This document shows, one piece after another, positions 8,935 through 16,854 of a stretch of 51,425 bases of DNA. Origin of the DNA: Gammaproteobacteria bacterium (GTDB taxonomy: Bacteria; Pseudomonadota; Gammaproteobacteria; Pseudomonadales; Azotimanducaceae); the NCBI GenBank assembly GCA_026713185.1, contig JAPOOX010000148.1, positions 1-51,425 of the forward strand, read 5' to 3'. Position numbers and translations under genes: made by a program. A model generated the notes under the pieces. The model made no database searches and was not told the origin of the DNA. It saw nothing but the letters and a program-made list of their open reading frames with translations. How positions within the stretch are numbered: position 1 is the first letter of the stretch; each line of letters opens with the position of its first letter.

Positions 8935-10371
8935 TCACCACCACTGTGCCTCCGGACCCAATTCAGCGTTCCATGTGTCCCAGAGAGCACGCAGTTCTGT
9001 AAACTTTTCCGGCTCACGACTCGAGAGATCGTTGCTCTCACCGATGTCACGTTTCAGGTTGTAAAGCCGCATAGGCGTCACTTCTTTTCTTGACGCAGGG
9101 TACGGGAATTCATCGTCATCCATCTTGGCGGTGTACCTTACCAGCTTCCAATCGCCCTTGCGCACCGCCATTTGCCCCCAGGAACGCCAGTACAATACTT
9201 CGTGAGGCTGGCGGTCGGATTCTCCCCTCAGGTAAGGCAGCAAGTTAACGCCATCGAGGTCCGATTCGGGCTTTGCGTCAACGCCCGCGGCTGCCAGTGC
9301 TGTAGGTAAAATATCAAGCGCGATGGCTGGTTTGTCGTATATCTCGTCTTTCGGCAGATGTCCCGGCCAGGACACCACGAAAGGAACGCGGATACCCCCT
9401 TCTAAGGTCGACCCCTTGGAACCTCTTAGCGGCGCGTTAGATGAGGCATTGTACGCATATCGCTGTACCGTCGGTCCGCCATTGTCGCTGATGAAAAAGA
9501 CCAGCGTATCCTGCTCGAGGCCAGATCGCTTCAGTTGATCCATGACCCTGCCAATCGCTTCATCCATCGCCAGCGTCATCGCATTGTAGATTTTACGTAC
9601 CGGATGGGTCACCGAATCGAATTTGGCCAGGCGGTCTTGTGTTGCATGCATAGGGGTGTGTACTGCGTTGAAGGAAAGATAAAGGAAGAACGGCTTCTTC
9701 TGATGTTGCTGTATGAATGAAACCGCCTCTCGTGCAAAGGCATCCGTTAGGTATTCCGGTTCCTCCACGCGCTCGGTGCCGCGACGAATCTGATGGTCTA
9801 AGGTGGCGCGACCCTCGGGTATCTCCCCAAAGTCTGGACCGGCGCCCGTTTCATCCGGAAATATAATGATGGGCCAGTCCGGAAAAAACACGTGTCCACC
9901 ATCCAGAAAGCCGAAGAACTCGTCGAACCCCCGCTTCAACGGATGAAACTCAGGCGTAACACCCAGATGCCATTTGCCAACGATTCCTGTGACATAACCT
10001 GCTTCCCTCAAGCGATCCGCGATTGTTATTTCGTCGAGAGATAAACCGTTGCCAGGTACCGGTTCATGCCCGGCAGCACCGAAACGTTGCTGATAGCGTC
10101 CAGTCAACAGACCCGCGCGCGTCGGACTACACCAGGTGCCGGTTACATAGCCGTCGGAAAGACGCACGCCACTTGCAGCCAATGCATCGATGCTCGGAGT
10201 GGGGATATCCTTTACACCCTGAAAACCCAGATCCTCATAACCGAGATCGTCAGCAACGATGAGAAGAATGTTTGGCTTGCGCGTGGTCTCCGCTATTAAC
10301 GAACCAGCCCAACATACTGCTATCATCCATGCCATGAGGTGACCTACCGATTTACCCAGTCGCACTCGCAT
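8935..10371 (-). CDS. Type I sulfatase, secreted
   Basis: A 478-residue arylsulfatase-like protein. It has an N-terminal signal peptide (MAWMIAVCWAGSLIAE), metal-binding DD in LIVADDLGYEDLG (41-42), and the formylglycine signature CSPTR (Cys81). GKWHLG and ISDNGG blocks follow. It should remove sulfate esters in the periplasm or outside. The two residues after the signature cysteine differ little from the 1436 sulfatase, but the rest of the protein is clearly a different subfamily. An AAAGAG ribosome site precedes the ATG. It heads an operon with the DUF3604 pseudogene 11 bases downstream. The repeated promoter block at 10399-10455 lies just upstream. Confidence 0.9.
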   Translation of the reverse strand: MRVRLGKSVGHLMAWMIAVCWAGSLIAETTRKPNILLIVADDLGYEDLGFQGVKDIPTPSIDALAASGVRLSDGYVTGTWCSPTRAGLLTGRYQQRFGAAGHEPVPGNGLSLDEITIADRLREAGYVTGIVGKWHLGVTPEFHPLKRGFDEFFGFLDGGHVFFPDWPIIIFPDETGAGPDFGEIPEGRATLDHQIRRGTERVEEPEYLTDAFAREAVSFIQQHQKKPFFLYLSFNAVHTPMHATQDRLAKFDSVTHPVRKIYNAMTLAMDEAIGRVMDQLKRSGLEQDTLVFFISDNGGPTVQRYAYNASSNAPLRGSKGSTLEGGIRVPFVVSWPGHLPKDEIYDKPAIALDILPTALAAAGVDAKPESDLDGVNLLPYLRGESDRQPHEVLYWRSWGQMAVRKGDWKLVRYTAKMDDDEFPYPASRKEVTPMRLYNLKRDIGESNDLSSREPEKFTELRALWDTWNAELGPEAQWW

Positions 10372-10398
10372 AGTTCTCTTTCCTTGTCGTTAAGCACC

Positions 10399-10455
10399 GA
10401 CTGAAAAGCAGCCAGACGATTTGTAGTCTACATGATCCAGGTTATGGGTGTGGCA
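10399..10455 (-). promoter_or_regulatory. Repeated promoter block, copy A (upstream of sulfatase)
   Basis: This 57-bp stretch is nearly identical to 34844-34903. Both lie just upstream of a minus-strand operon that ends in a DUF3604 gene. The core holds the palindrome TGTAGTCTACA. On the minus strand it reads CATGTAGAC, a TAGAC like that of the TATC-N4-GATA promoters. It is probably a shared promoter or operator. Confidence 0.55.
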
Positions 10456-10473
10456 AAAACGATAACGATTGAT

Positions 10474-10502
10474 TATCAGGTGATAAGTTACGGTTAATGG
10501 AC
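10474..10502 (+). promoter_or_regulatory. TATC-N4-GATA operator with TRGAC element, upstream of the GST gene
   Basis: TATCAGGTGATA at 10474-10485, 12 bases, then TGGAC at 10498-10502; the start codon is 52 bases further. It shares the divergent 182-bp region with the sulfatase promoter block. Confidence 0.6.
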
Positions 10503-10553
10503 TGATGAACGATTTCGTTCGATAATTCTCTATAGTTTAAGAGACCCCATGCT

Positions 10554-11684
10554 ATGCAGCAACCAGAAAATATACCCACAGTAACGTTATACGGATCACC
10601 CTGTTCTTTGTATACAGGCAGGGCGCGCAGCTATTTAATTAAGAACGGAATTGACTACCGGGAAACTGGCCCCACCAGCCAGCACTACGAAGACCACGTC
10701 CTGCCCGCTGCCGGTGGTAGGCGCGGCATGCCAACCATTGAGTTCGCCGATGGCGCGGTCATCAGGGACAGCGTCGCCATTGTTGATTATTTTGAACAAG
10801 AGGGTGGTCATCCGAATTCCCCGCAGACACCGAAACATAAAATCATCAACAGGTTGCTGGACGTTATCGCGGCGGAAGGCATGCTGCGTCCTGCGGTGCA
10901 CTACCGCTGGAACTTTCCCGAGAACGAACCGTTGATACAGTTTCAGTTTGAACACATGACGCCAATAGATGCCGCCGTGGAGTTCACGGTGGAGGGTCGA
11001 TTCGCTAAGATGCGGCAGGCGTGTATCGATCTTGGTGTGCCGGAAGAAAACCACGCCCTGGTTGAGTCCCTCTATTTCGATCTGGTTGAAAAACTCGACG
11101 CTCACTTCGCAAACTATCCACATTTGCTCGGCGGCAGACCTAGCGTTGCCGACTTTGGCCTGATTGCACCCATGTATGGTCACCTTGGGCGTGATATCAA
11201 ACCGCTGTCAATCCTGCATGAACATGGCAATTGGGTGCTTCGCTGGGTCGAACGTATGAATCGACCGGAACCGGATGTCGGCGAGTATGAGAACCCGTTG
11301 GAAGACTACTTCGCCGATGATGAGATACCCGACACGCTGGTTGATGTGCTCAAACAGTTTGCCATTGATTTCGTGCCGGAGACCCTCGCCGCATGCGATG
11401 CGAATAACGAATGGCTTGCATCTGAGAATCCGGCTGCTGGCTCTGAAGTTCCAAGAGTTGCGGGCTTTGGTACCTTTGAGGTGAAGGGTAATGTCATACA
11501 TGCGGGAGCGCAGCCTTTCAGGTTTTATCTGCTGAGACGTGTGCTGGATGAATACGAACAACTGAATGAGTCAGATCGAAGTGATGTGACGGAATTGCTC
11601 GAACGTTGTGACATGCTGCCGGTTATGGAAGCAAAGCTAACGAGGGACATTGGCCGCGATAACAATCTTGAAGTCTGGCTTTAA
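10554..11684 (+). CDS. Glutathione S-transferase-like protein
   Basis: A 376-residue cytoplasmic protein. The N-terminal thioredoxin-like domain has [19 protein letters not shown], with a Ser15-Pro-Cys17-Ser active-site region. [23 protein letters not shown] is the cis-Pro and glutathione gamma-Glu binding block. A helical C-terminal GST domain follows ([17 protein letters not shown]). About 130 extra residues after the GST core make it longer than a typical GST (about 200-230); that tail is not recognised. It may conjugate or dehalogenate an electrophile produced by neighbouring enzymes (inference). The ribosome site is weak (GAGACC). A TATC-N4-GATA promoter precedes it. Confidence 0.8.
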   Translation: MQQPENIPTVTLYGSPCSLYTGRARSYLIKNGIDYRETGPTSQHYEDHVLPAAGGRRGMPTIEFADGAVIRDSVAIVDYFEQEGGHPNSPQTPKHKIINRLLDVIAAEGMLRPAVHYRWNFPENEPLIQFQFEHMTPIDAAVEFTVEGRFAKMRQACIDLGVPEENHALVESLYFDLVEKLDAHFANYPHLLGGRPSVADFGLIAPMYGHLGRDIKPLSILHEHGNWVLRWVERMNRPEPDVGEYENPLEDYFADDEIPDTLVDVLKQFAIDFVPETLAACDANNEWLASENPAAGSEVPRVAGFGTFEVKGNVIHAGAQPFRFYLLRRVLDEYEQLNESDRSDVTELLERCDMLPVMEAKLTRDIGRDNNLEVWL

Positions 11685-11691
11685 TTCTATA

Positions 11692-11845
11692 CAGAAACGA
11701 TAGGCATCATCCGGAGATGCTCTGGTGCCAAACGCGTAGGCATCAAAGGAATAACGCGTATGAACATGGGTGTCACCAAAGTACGCATCCCGTAGTGGGT
11801 TTTTCGCAATCGTGGTCGCCGGCACGACCGCTTCAACTGGCGGAT
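11692..11845 (-). pseudogene. N-terminal fragment of a DUF3604 gene (copy 3)
   Basis: The minus strand reads [20 protein letters not shown], then [16 protein letters not shown], after a linker [14 protein letters not shown]. It matches the start of the DUF3604 domain, very close to the 7678-8923 pseudogene. It has no start codon or lipoprotein signal and stops after the first metal motif. It directly abuts the 3' end of the selenoprotein gene on one side and the GST gene on the other. Confidence 0.8.
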
Positions 11846-12651
11846 CACTCGTTGCGCTTACTGTCCTTGTCTACCGCGCCGTGGCCTTCGGCATTTTCGA
11901 TCAGGGAAATCATCCGTTTGAGTGTTTCCCGCTGACCTTCCAGGTCATGTGGCCGTCCGACTGTGGCTCCGATGTTTAGGCGGCGTATCACCTGCCTCGG
12001 TGGCCGCGCACTACTGCTGAGTGGTGGCATGACGCTGACCAGTGCTGTCGCGATACCTTCCGCTTCCAATCCTCTTGCAATCAGACTCACGGTCTGATGG
12101 CAGACGGGTCAGCTTGGTACCAGGAGCGCAGCTTCCACGTCGTCGGCTTTGAACGCCGCGAGGATTTCGGGAATGGTCTCATTGATCAAAGGGGCCACAT
12201 TCGGCTGCAAACCCATGAGCACCAACGTCTCATTGGAGAGCGAACCGATGACACCTTCATCGACAAGTTCGTTTAGACGATCGAATGGAAGATTCGCGTT
12301 GATATCTTCTTTCGCGTACTTGTGATCATAACCATGATGATTGATGACCAGTTTGCTGCGATCTACGTCGGTAGGAATCTTTCGGAACTCCGGGACCTCA
12401 TCACCAAACGTGGGAAGGCCGGTAAAGGGCTCCTGTTCGCCGTCTATGGAGTAACCACCAGTCGTCACCAGGCCAAAGCGGCACTCACTGGCCGGTTTAG
12501 ACAAGGTAACAAACGGATCACCGACCGTCGTAAACCAGGGGTATTCTGCAAAAGCTTCCCTCGCTTTGCCCTGCGGAAGCAGTGGTTTGGCAAACTCCAC
12601 CCAGGATTCAAACTTGGGCTGCCAGTCGTCTAGTTGTGCGGCATCACTCAT
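11845..12651 (-). CDS. GrdB/PrdB-family selenoprotein with in-frame UGA
   Basis: Two collinear open frames are separated by a single TGA at 12111-12109 and are in the same frame. Upstream is a 180-residue part with [33 protein letters not shown] and [10 protein letters not shown]. Downstream the frame continues [19 protein letters not shown]. Read through, the junction is VPS-U-PVCHQT, the UxxC redox motif of the glycine/sarcosine/betaine reductase selenoprotein B family (PF07355); relatives carry Cys at this place. The product is 268 residues including Sec181. A GAGG ribosome site precedes the ATG at 12651. A selenocysteine-insertion hairpin follows the UGA. Its role in an aerobic-looking island is unknown; a thiol or selenol redox, or reductive cleavage, role is possible. 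Confidence 0.85.
12077..12101 (-). promoter_or_regulatory. Candidate bacterial SECIS hairpin after the UGA codon
   Basis: On the minus strand AUCAGAC (12098-12092) pairs perfectly with GUCUGAU (12086-12080) around a five-base loop CGUGA. Two more pairs (GC/GC) lie outside a C-U mismatch. Seventeen bases separate the UGA from the loop, and the second loop base is G. Both features fit the known bacterial SECIS consensus. An alternative shorter stem (GUCUG/CAGAC at 12105-12093) is also possible. Confidence 0.65.
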
Positions 12652-12746
12652 ACGGAATTTTCCTCTTTGCTTTCCCCAACTACATTAAGTCTAACTGTCC
12701 ACGTAGATAAAAGCATCTGCCAAGCTTTTCCCTTATAGCTTCTTCC

Positions 12747-12775
12747 TATCAAATGATATCTGGATGTGAATAGAC
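12747..12775 (+). promoter_or_regulatory. TATC-N4-GATA operator with TRGAC element, upstream of the dehalogenase
   Basis: TATCAAATGATA at 12747-12758, 12 bases, then TAGAC at 12771-12775; the ATG follows at 12829. The ATGTGAATAGAC stretch is also found in the TonB-receptor promoter and in the decayed copy at 3556. Confidence 0.65.
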
Positions 12776-12828
12776 ACCTCTGATTCTTTGACTGATACTT
12801 AAGGCGTAGTATTACAGAGGCAGCAGGC

Positions 12829-13857
12829 ATGAAAGTCCTTCGAACACCCGATGAACAATTCGAAAATCTTCCGGACTTCCCCTTCGAACCCCACTATCTT
12901 GAGATCGACGATGGAGAGGGTGGGCGTCTTCGGATGCACTACCTGGACGAGGGCCCGCGAGACGGCCCGATGGTCCTGTGCCTGCATGGCCAACCGGTCT
13001 GGAGCTACTCCTTCAGGAAGATGATCCCGCCACTCGTTGCGGCCGGGCATCGTGTGATCGCTCCGGATATTGTCGGCTTCGGACGATCGGACAAACCAAC
13101 GGAAAAATCTGACTACACCTATGCACGACACGTGGATTGGATGCAGCAGTTTATCCTGGGTCTCGATCTCACTGGGATCACATTAGTGGGTCACGATTGG
13201 GGCGGCTTGATCGGCCTTCGAGTCCTGGCCCAGAACGTGGAGCGCTTCGATCGTGTCATCGCATGTAACATGGGACTCCACGACTTGCGGGATGTGCCGA
13301 TGGAACGAGGCCCGTCGCTTCATAAGACCTTCGATGAGACGCCCGTTCTCTCACCCGAAGAGCTGATGCGCCAAGGAGAAGCGCTGACGCGCAAGATGAT
13401 GGCAGAACCCGGCGCCGACCAGCGGACCGTTTTTTACCGCGTCTTCATGTTTTGGGCGAAACACTGTGCCGAGTATCCCGATTACGATCCAGCAGGAATC
13501 CTTCGCCTCTGGCTCCGTGACCCGACAGATGAACAACTTCGGGCGTACTCAGCACCATATCCCTCTGAAGCGTATATTCAGGGGGCGAGGCAGTTCCCCA
13601 GCCTGGTGCCGATCTTTCCCGATGACCCGTCCATTCCCGCCAATCGCCACGCCTGGGAGGTCCTGAACACGTTCGAGAAACCGTTTCTCACCGCATTCGA
13701 CAAGCCAGACTCACTTGAAGCGCCCCGGTTCCAGGAGGAAATTCCTGGCGCGAAAGGCCAGAACCATGTTGTCTTCGAGAACTCCGGGCACTACCCCCAG
13801 GACGATGTCGCCGAGGAATTCGCGCGCGTTGTTATCGAGTTCGCCCGCATCACGTGA
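12829..13857 (+). CDS. Haloalkane dehalogenase (HLD-I-like alpha/beta hydrolase)
   Basis: A 342-residue cytoplasmic enzyme predicted to replace halogen by hydroxyl through an aspartyl-ester intermediate. The oxyanion motif is HGQPVW (53-58). The nucleophile is Asp123 in GHDWGG, with Trp124 as a likely halide ligand. A C-terminal FENSGHYPQDD gives His321 as the base. Asp in FLTAFDKPDS is a candidate acid. A cap domain lies between (about 150-260). Length is close to other HLD-I members (about 300-310), slightly longer. The N-terminus MKVLRTPDEQFENLPDFPFEP is the family's usual one. Two damaged relatives lie in the window (3355-3502 and 34625-34819). Its TATC-N4-GATA promoter links it to the esterase and TonB-receptor genes. 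Confidence 0.88.
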   Translation: MKVLRTPDEQFENLPDFPFEPHYLEIDDGEGGRLRMHYLDEGPRDGPMVLCLHGQPVWSYSFRKMIPPLVAAGHRVIAPDIVGFGRSDKPTEKSDYTYARHVDWMQQFILGLDLTGITLVGHDWGGLIGLRVLAQNVERFDRVIACNMGLHDLRDVPMERGPSLHKTFDETPVLSPEELMRQGEALTRKMMAEPGADQRTVFYRVFMFWAKHCAEYPDYDPAGILRLWLRDPTDEQLRAYSAPYPSEAYIQGARQFPSLVPIFPDDPSIPANRHAWEVLNTFEKPFLTAFDKPDSLEAPRFQEEIPGAKGQNHVVFENSGHYPQDDVAEEFARVVIEFARIT

Positions 13858-13871
13858 GAGCTCGAAAGAAA

Positions 13872-14507
13872 CTAGTTGGAGACGCCGCGACGGTAGAGCA
13901 GCAGATCCAGAAGCGAGACGAGCGAGAACAGCACGAGGGCTAACACAAATCGGAGATCCGAATAGTTAATGTCCCCTTCAACGGGATAGACAAAGGTTTT
14001 GTCCAACGCGGCCACTTTGAAATCGTGCATACTCTCGAAAATCGGATCGGTTGCTATCTCCATCAGGTCGCGTCTGCTTCGATATCGCACCAACCCGGCT
14101 GAATCCCATGATTCGACATTCTCAATCCCGAGAATATCCAGTGATTGAAAAACCACCTTGCCCGAATAAACCGGATGACTGGCCCGACTAAGCATCGCTG
14201 GCCACATATGCTCCATATAGCGCCCCATAAGCTGGCTGGCACTTTCTCCCGGTTCTGCACCTTCAACATTGGGCGGTGACTCAGCCTTGTCGACGTTGTT
14301 CAGCATGATCAATTGCCGACCGGAATCCTCCTCCATAAATTTTCTCAGGAACGCGATGCGTTGTTCAGGTGTTCCGGTTGCACGCATCCTGGCTGTAAAA
14401 TCATCGATTTCTTTTATTGTCAGCGGCCCACCACCCGTGTACCAAAAGGCAAACACGAGGTATACCAACAGGGGTAACCCCCATAGGGCAGTACGTTTAC
14501 TCACCAT
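13872..14507 (-). CDS. Membrane-anchored DUF1330-like protein, coupled to DUF3604
   Basis: About 211 residues with one hydrophobic helix at each end (ALWGLPLLVYLVFAFWY; FVLALVLFSLVSLLDLLL). In between is a soluble region with RQLIMLNNV, ESWDSAGLVRYRSRRDLME and IFESMHDFKVAALDKTFVYP. That region follows the DUF1330 / dimeric alpha-beta barrel pattern. Its ATG overlaps the DUF3604 stop codon (TGATG at 14509-14505), so translation is probably coupled. A membrane-held small protein that works with the neighbouring DUF3604 enzyme is a reasonable inference. The family assignment of the middle part is tentative. Confidence 0.7.
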   Translation of the reverse strand: MVSKRTALWGLPLLVYLVFAFWYTGGGPLTIKEIDDFTARMRATGTPEQRIAFLRKFMEEDSGRQLIMLNNVDKAESPPNVEGAEPGESASQLMGRYMEHMWPAMLSRASHPVYSGKVVFQSLDILGIENVESWDSAGLVRYRSRRDLMEIATDPIFESMHDFKVAALDKTFVYPVEGDINYSDLRFVLALVLFSLVSLLDLLLYRRGVSN

Positions 14508-16378
14508 CACGGGTTATACCAGATCGGTGAACTCCAGGCGCGATCCTGTAGTGTCGTGTGCAAGTCTTCTCTCGGTACAACACCGGCCCGAATCGCGTCC
14601 CAGGTGCTCCAGCGGCACTTCGGATTTTCCAGCACTCTGGCGTAGTAAAAGGCGTGCTGATCCTGATTGAATTCAGGGTCCTGCCACAACGCTTTCATTT
14701 CCGGATCGCCAACATTCTGGTGGATTTCACAGGTCTGAATATCAACCGTCGCGCCATTGTCCGGGCAGCGATGCGTTTTCGGGTCTGCGGTGCCGCCGTC
14801 AGAGCAGGCGACGTCGTAAACCATTTCCCTGGGTTCGCCATCCTCGATCCAGCCTTTGATAATCTGCAGTCGCTGTAGCGGTGCTGCGTCGGGGTCTCGC
14901 ATGGCCCAGACAAAGAAAGAGGGCGCAGTGCTGCTGCGATCAAGATCACTCCCCATGGTGACGCCGTTAGCATAGGCTTCGCTGACAGCATTCGACGACT
15001 TGACGATTGCAGGATCAAAACTGGTCGAGCCGAAAAACCTGACTTTGATATGGGGTCCGCTGGTACTGAATGTTTCCTTGCGGCGAAATGCATCGTAAAT
15101 AGCATCCCGGGTATTGGACTCGGCCCAGACACCGGCAAGGCCGGAGGCGCCCCAATAATTAGGTGCGCCGGTTGCATACTTTGGCTTCTCCGGTGGCGAG
15201 TCGGGGAGGGGCACAGAGCCTCGTCGGTAGGGTTCAATATCTCGACGGCTAAGCTTGCCCCAGTAGTTGTCTTCCTCGAAAGAACCTGCTCCGTTGTGCG
15301 TGTCTGAAGCGCCAATCACACCGAACTTGTAAGGATTAAACCCGGCGGTTTCCTGCATGACCATCCCGTTGAGATAGGCTTCCCGCACATAACTGCCGGG
15401 AGGTCTTGATAAGTCAGGGGTGTTGATTTCGTACGGCATGATTTCGAAATCCGCCCATTCGTCATTGGGCGAGAGCATCGGGTGCGTGTCCGATGTTCCC
15501 TTGATCTGAGTGTTTTCCACCAGAGGTTCGTTGCGCATGCGCAGTTCTGCATAGTCGGCGTCCATCGGATCGCCGGCAAAGGTGGTCTTTTGAAACATCA
15601 AGCCGTCTGATCCGTTGGAGTTGTGCGGGATGGCAAGTGACTCTATGCCGCGTTCGCGCAGACCGTCCATCCATCGCCACAGATCCTCAGGGTTTAGAGA
15701 ATCAAGGGATACGTGTAGCTGTTCAGGAACATTGCTGCCGCGGAAGATAACATTGCGGTGCAGGTTCTCCATGGTAGGACCAGTGGTCGTGAACTCGTAG
15801 CCAATAAAGGTGGTAAAGTTGCCGGGGTCGTTATGCCGCTCGGCAGATTCTATGATCTCCTGCCATGCGGAAGCTGCAATATTGCGGTCGTCGAGTTCGT
15901 CGGGAGTTGGATCCGCCGTCACAGTGCGATTAGTCACGTACCGGTGCAACCAACCCATCGCCTTCAGTGAACCCTGATAGTCAGTCGCCTGTTTCACAAG
16001 TGGCGCCATCTCATGACTGGCGTATGGCGAACCCTCTCTTTCCAGCTCGCGCATAATTCCAAGGTACATTCCGTGGTCAGTGACGGCGACAAAGTCCAGC
16101 GGCTTTTTCATCTTCATCACAAAACCGGACGCATGTTCTATTACGCCGCCTTTGCCAAACAGGTAGGCATCGTCAGGTGTACGGCGGGTGCCGAATATAT
16201 AGGCATCCATCGAGAGCATTGTGTGCACATGGGTGTCGCCGAAATAGGCGTTCTTTTGGGGATTGGAGGCAACCGAATCCTCAGGTGGAGCAACAGGGGA
16301 GGCAGGCTCGGTCGGTTTATCATCCTGACATCCTGTTAGCGTTAACGCGACAAACATTACAAAACCCAACTTTCTCAT
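14507..16378 (-). CDS. DUF3604 protein, lipoprotein (copy 4)
   Basis: The 623-residue protein starts at the ATG 16378 after an AAAGGA ribosome site; a further-upstream GTG/ATG would bury the signal peptide. Lipobox LTGC (Cys17) precedes FGDTHVHT (His50, His52), VTDHG (Asp101, His102), LHRNVIF, IPHNSN, KGTSDTHP and GASDTHN. The C-terminus is SSPIWYNP. All PHP-like metal positions seen in the family are present. The length is normal. It is the first gene of a two-gene operon with the DUF1330-like membrane protein. It resembles the damaged copies 2 and 3 more than copies 5-7 (shared DTHVHT and NSNGSDG). Confidence 0.9.
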   Translation of the reverse strand: MRKLGFVMFVALTLTGCQDDKPTEPASPVAPPEDSVASNPQKNAYFGDTHVHTMLSMDAYIFGTRRTPDDAYLFGKGGVIEHASGFVMKMKKPLDFVAVTDHGMYLGIMRELEREGSPYASHEMAPLVKQATDYQGSLKAMGWLHRYVTNRTVTADPTPDELDDRNIAASAWQEIIESAERHNDPGNFTTFIGYEFTTTGPTMENLHRNVIFRGSNVPEQLHVSLDSLNPEDLWRWMDGLRERGIESLAIPHNSNGSDGLMFQKTTFAGDPMDADYAELRMRNEPLVENTQIKGTSDTHPMLSPNDEWADFEIMPYEINTPDLSRPPGSYVREAYLNGMVMQETAGFNPYKFGVIGASDTHNGAGSFEEDNYWGKLSRRDIEPYRRGSVPLPDSPPEKPKYATGAPNYWGASGLAGVWAESNTRDAIYDAFRRKETFSTSGPHIKVRFFGSTSFDPAIVKSSNAVSEAYANGVTMGSDLDRSSTAPSFFVWAMRDPDAAPLQRLQIIKGWIEDGEPREMVYDVACSDGGTADPKTHRCPDNGATVDIQTCEIHQNVGDPEMKALWQDPEFNQDQHAFYYARVLENPKCRWSTWDAIRAGVVPREDLHTTLQDRAWSSPIWYNP

Positions 16379-16449
16379 AGCCGATCCTTTCCCAGTATTC
16401 ATCGTGAGCGCCATTTATCAGGCCTCGGATTATATCGGACATCTCTAAT

Positions 16450-16554
16450 GTGAGAATAACAGTATTAACGTATCTCATGCACCAGCGCCGCGAACAATCC
16501 CTCGATGACTACCACACAGAGCTATTGGACCAGTATGAAGTGGTCTACGAATAG
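16450..16554 (+). other. Thirty-four-codon open fragment in a 470-bp gap
   Basis: A frame from GTG 16450 contains VLTYLMHQRREQSLDDYHTE and ends LLDQYEVVYE before TAG. It has no ribosome site and no family I recognise. It could be the tail of a lost gene. The remaining gap (16379-16854) shows only the TonB-receptor promoter site at 16746 and its leader. Confidence 0.2.
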
Positions 16555-16745
16555 CTGCATTTTTAACGCCCTCTGCTAGCTGACCAAAACCCGTAGGTGA
16601 GCTTGATGGGCAGACAAACGCTGTCGGCTTCAGGTGTTGGCATCAAACAGACCTCGAATGGTACTATTCGGAAGAGACGCATCATAGAGGCAAGGCGCGC
16701 GCAAAGGAAACAGGAATATTTTTCAGATAATTCATAACAATGGGT

Positions 16746-16774
16746 TATCGATCGATACCCTAATGTGAATAGAC
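16746..16774 (+). promoter_or_regulatory. TATC-N4-GATA operator with TRGAC element, upstream of the TonB receptor
   Basis: TATCGATCGATA at 16746-16757 is a perfect 12-base palindrome. Twelve bases later comes TAGAC (16770-16774). The start codon is about 80 bases downstream. Confidence 0.65.
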
Positions 16775-16854
16775 GTCCCTCCTGATATATGCAAAACTAT
16801 CAGGGCTGTCTCTGCAGGGGGCATTGATCTTTCGAATCAAGTATGAGGATCAAC

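Noticed and set aside
12109-12111. TGA as a nonsense mutation splitting a gene
   Set aside because: It lies exactly at the Sec/Cys position of a UxxC family motif, the frame continues with conserved residues, and a SECIS-like hairpin follows. A random stop is unlikely.
12672-12715. Promoter of the selenoprotein as another regulon member
   Set aside because: A minus-strand TAGAC exists, but the TATC-N4-GATA palindrome is not at the required spacing (the half-sites appear in swapped order).
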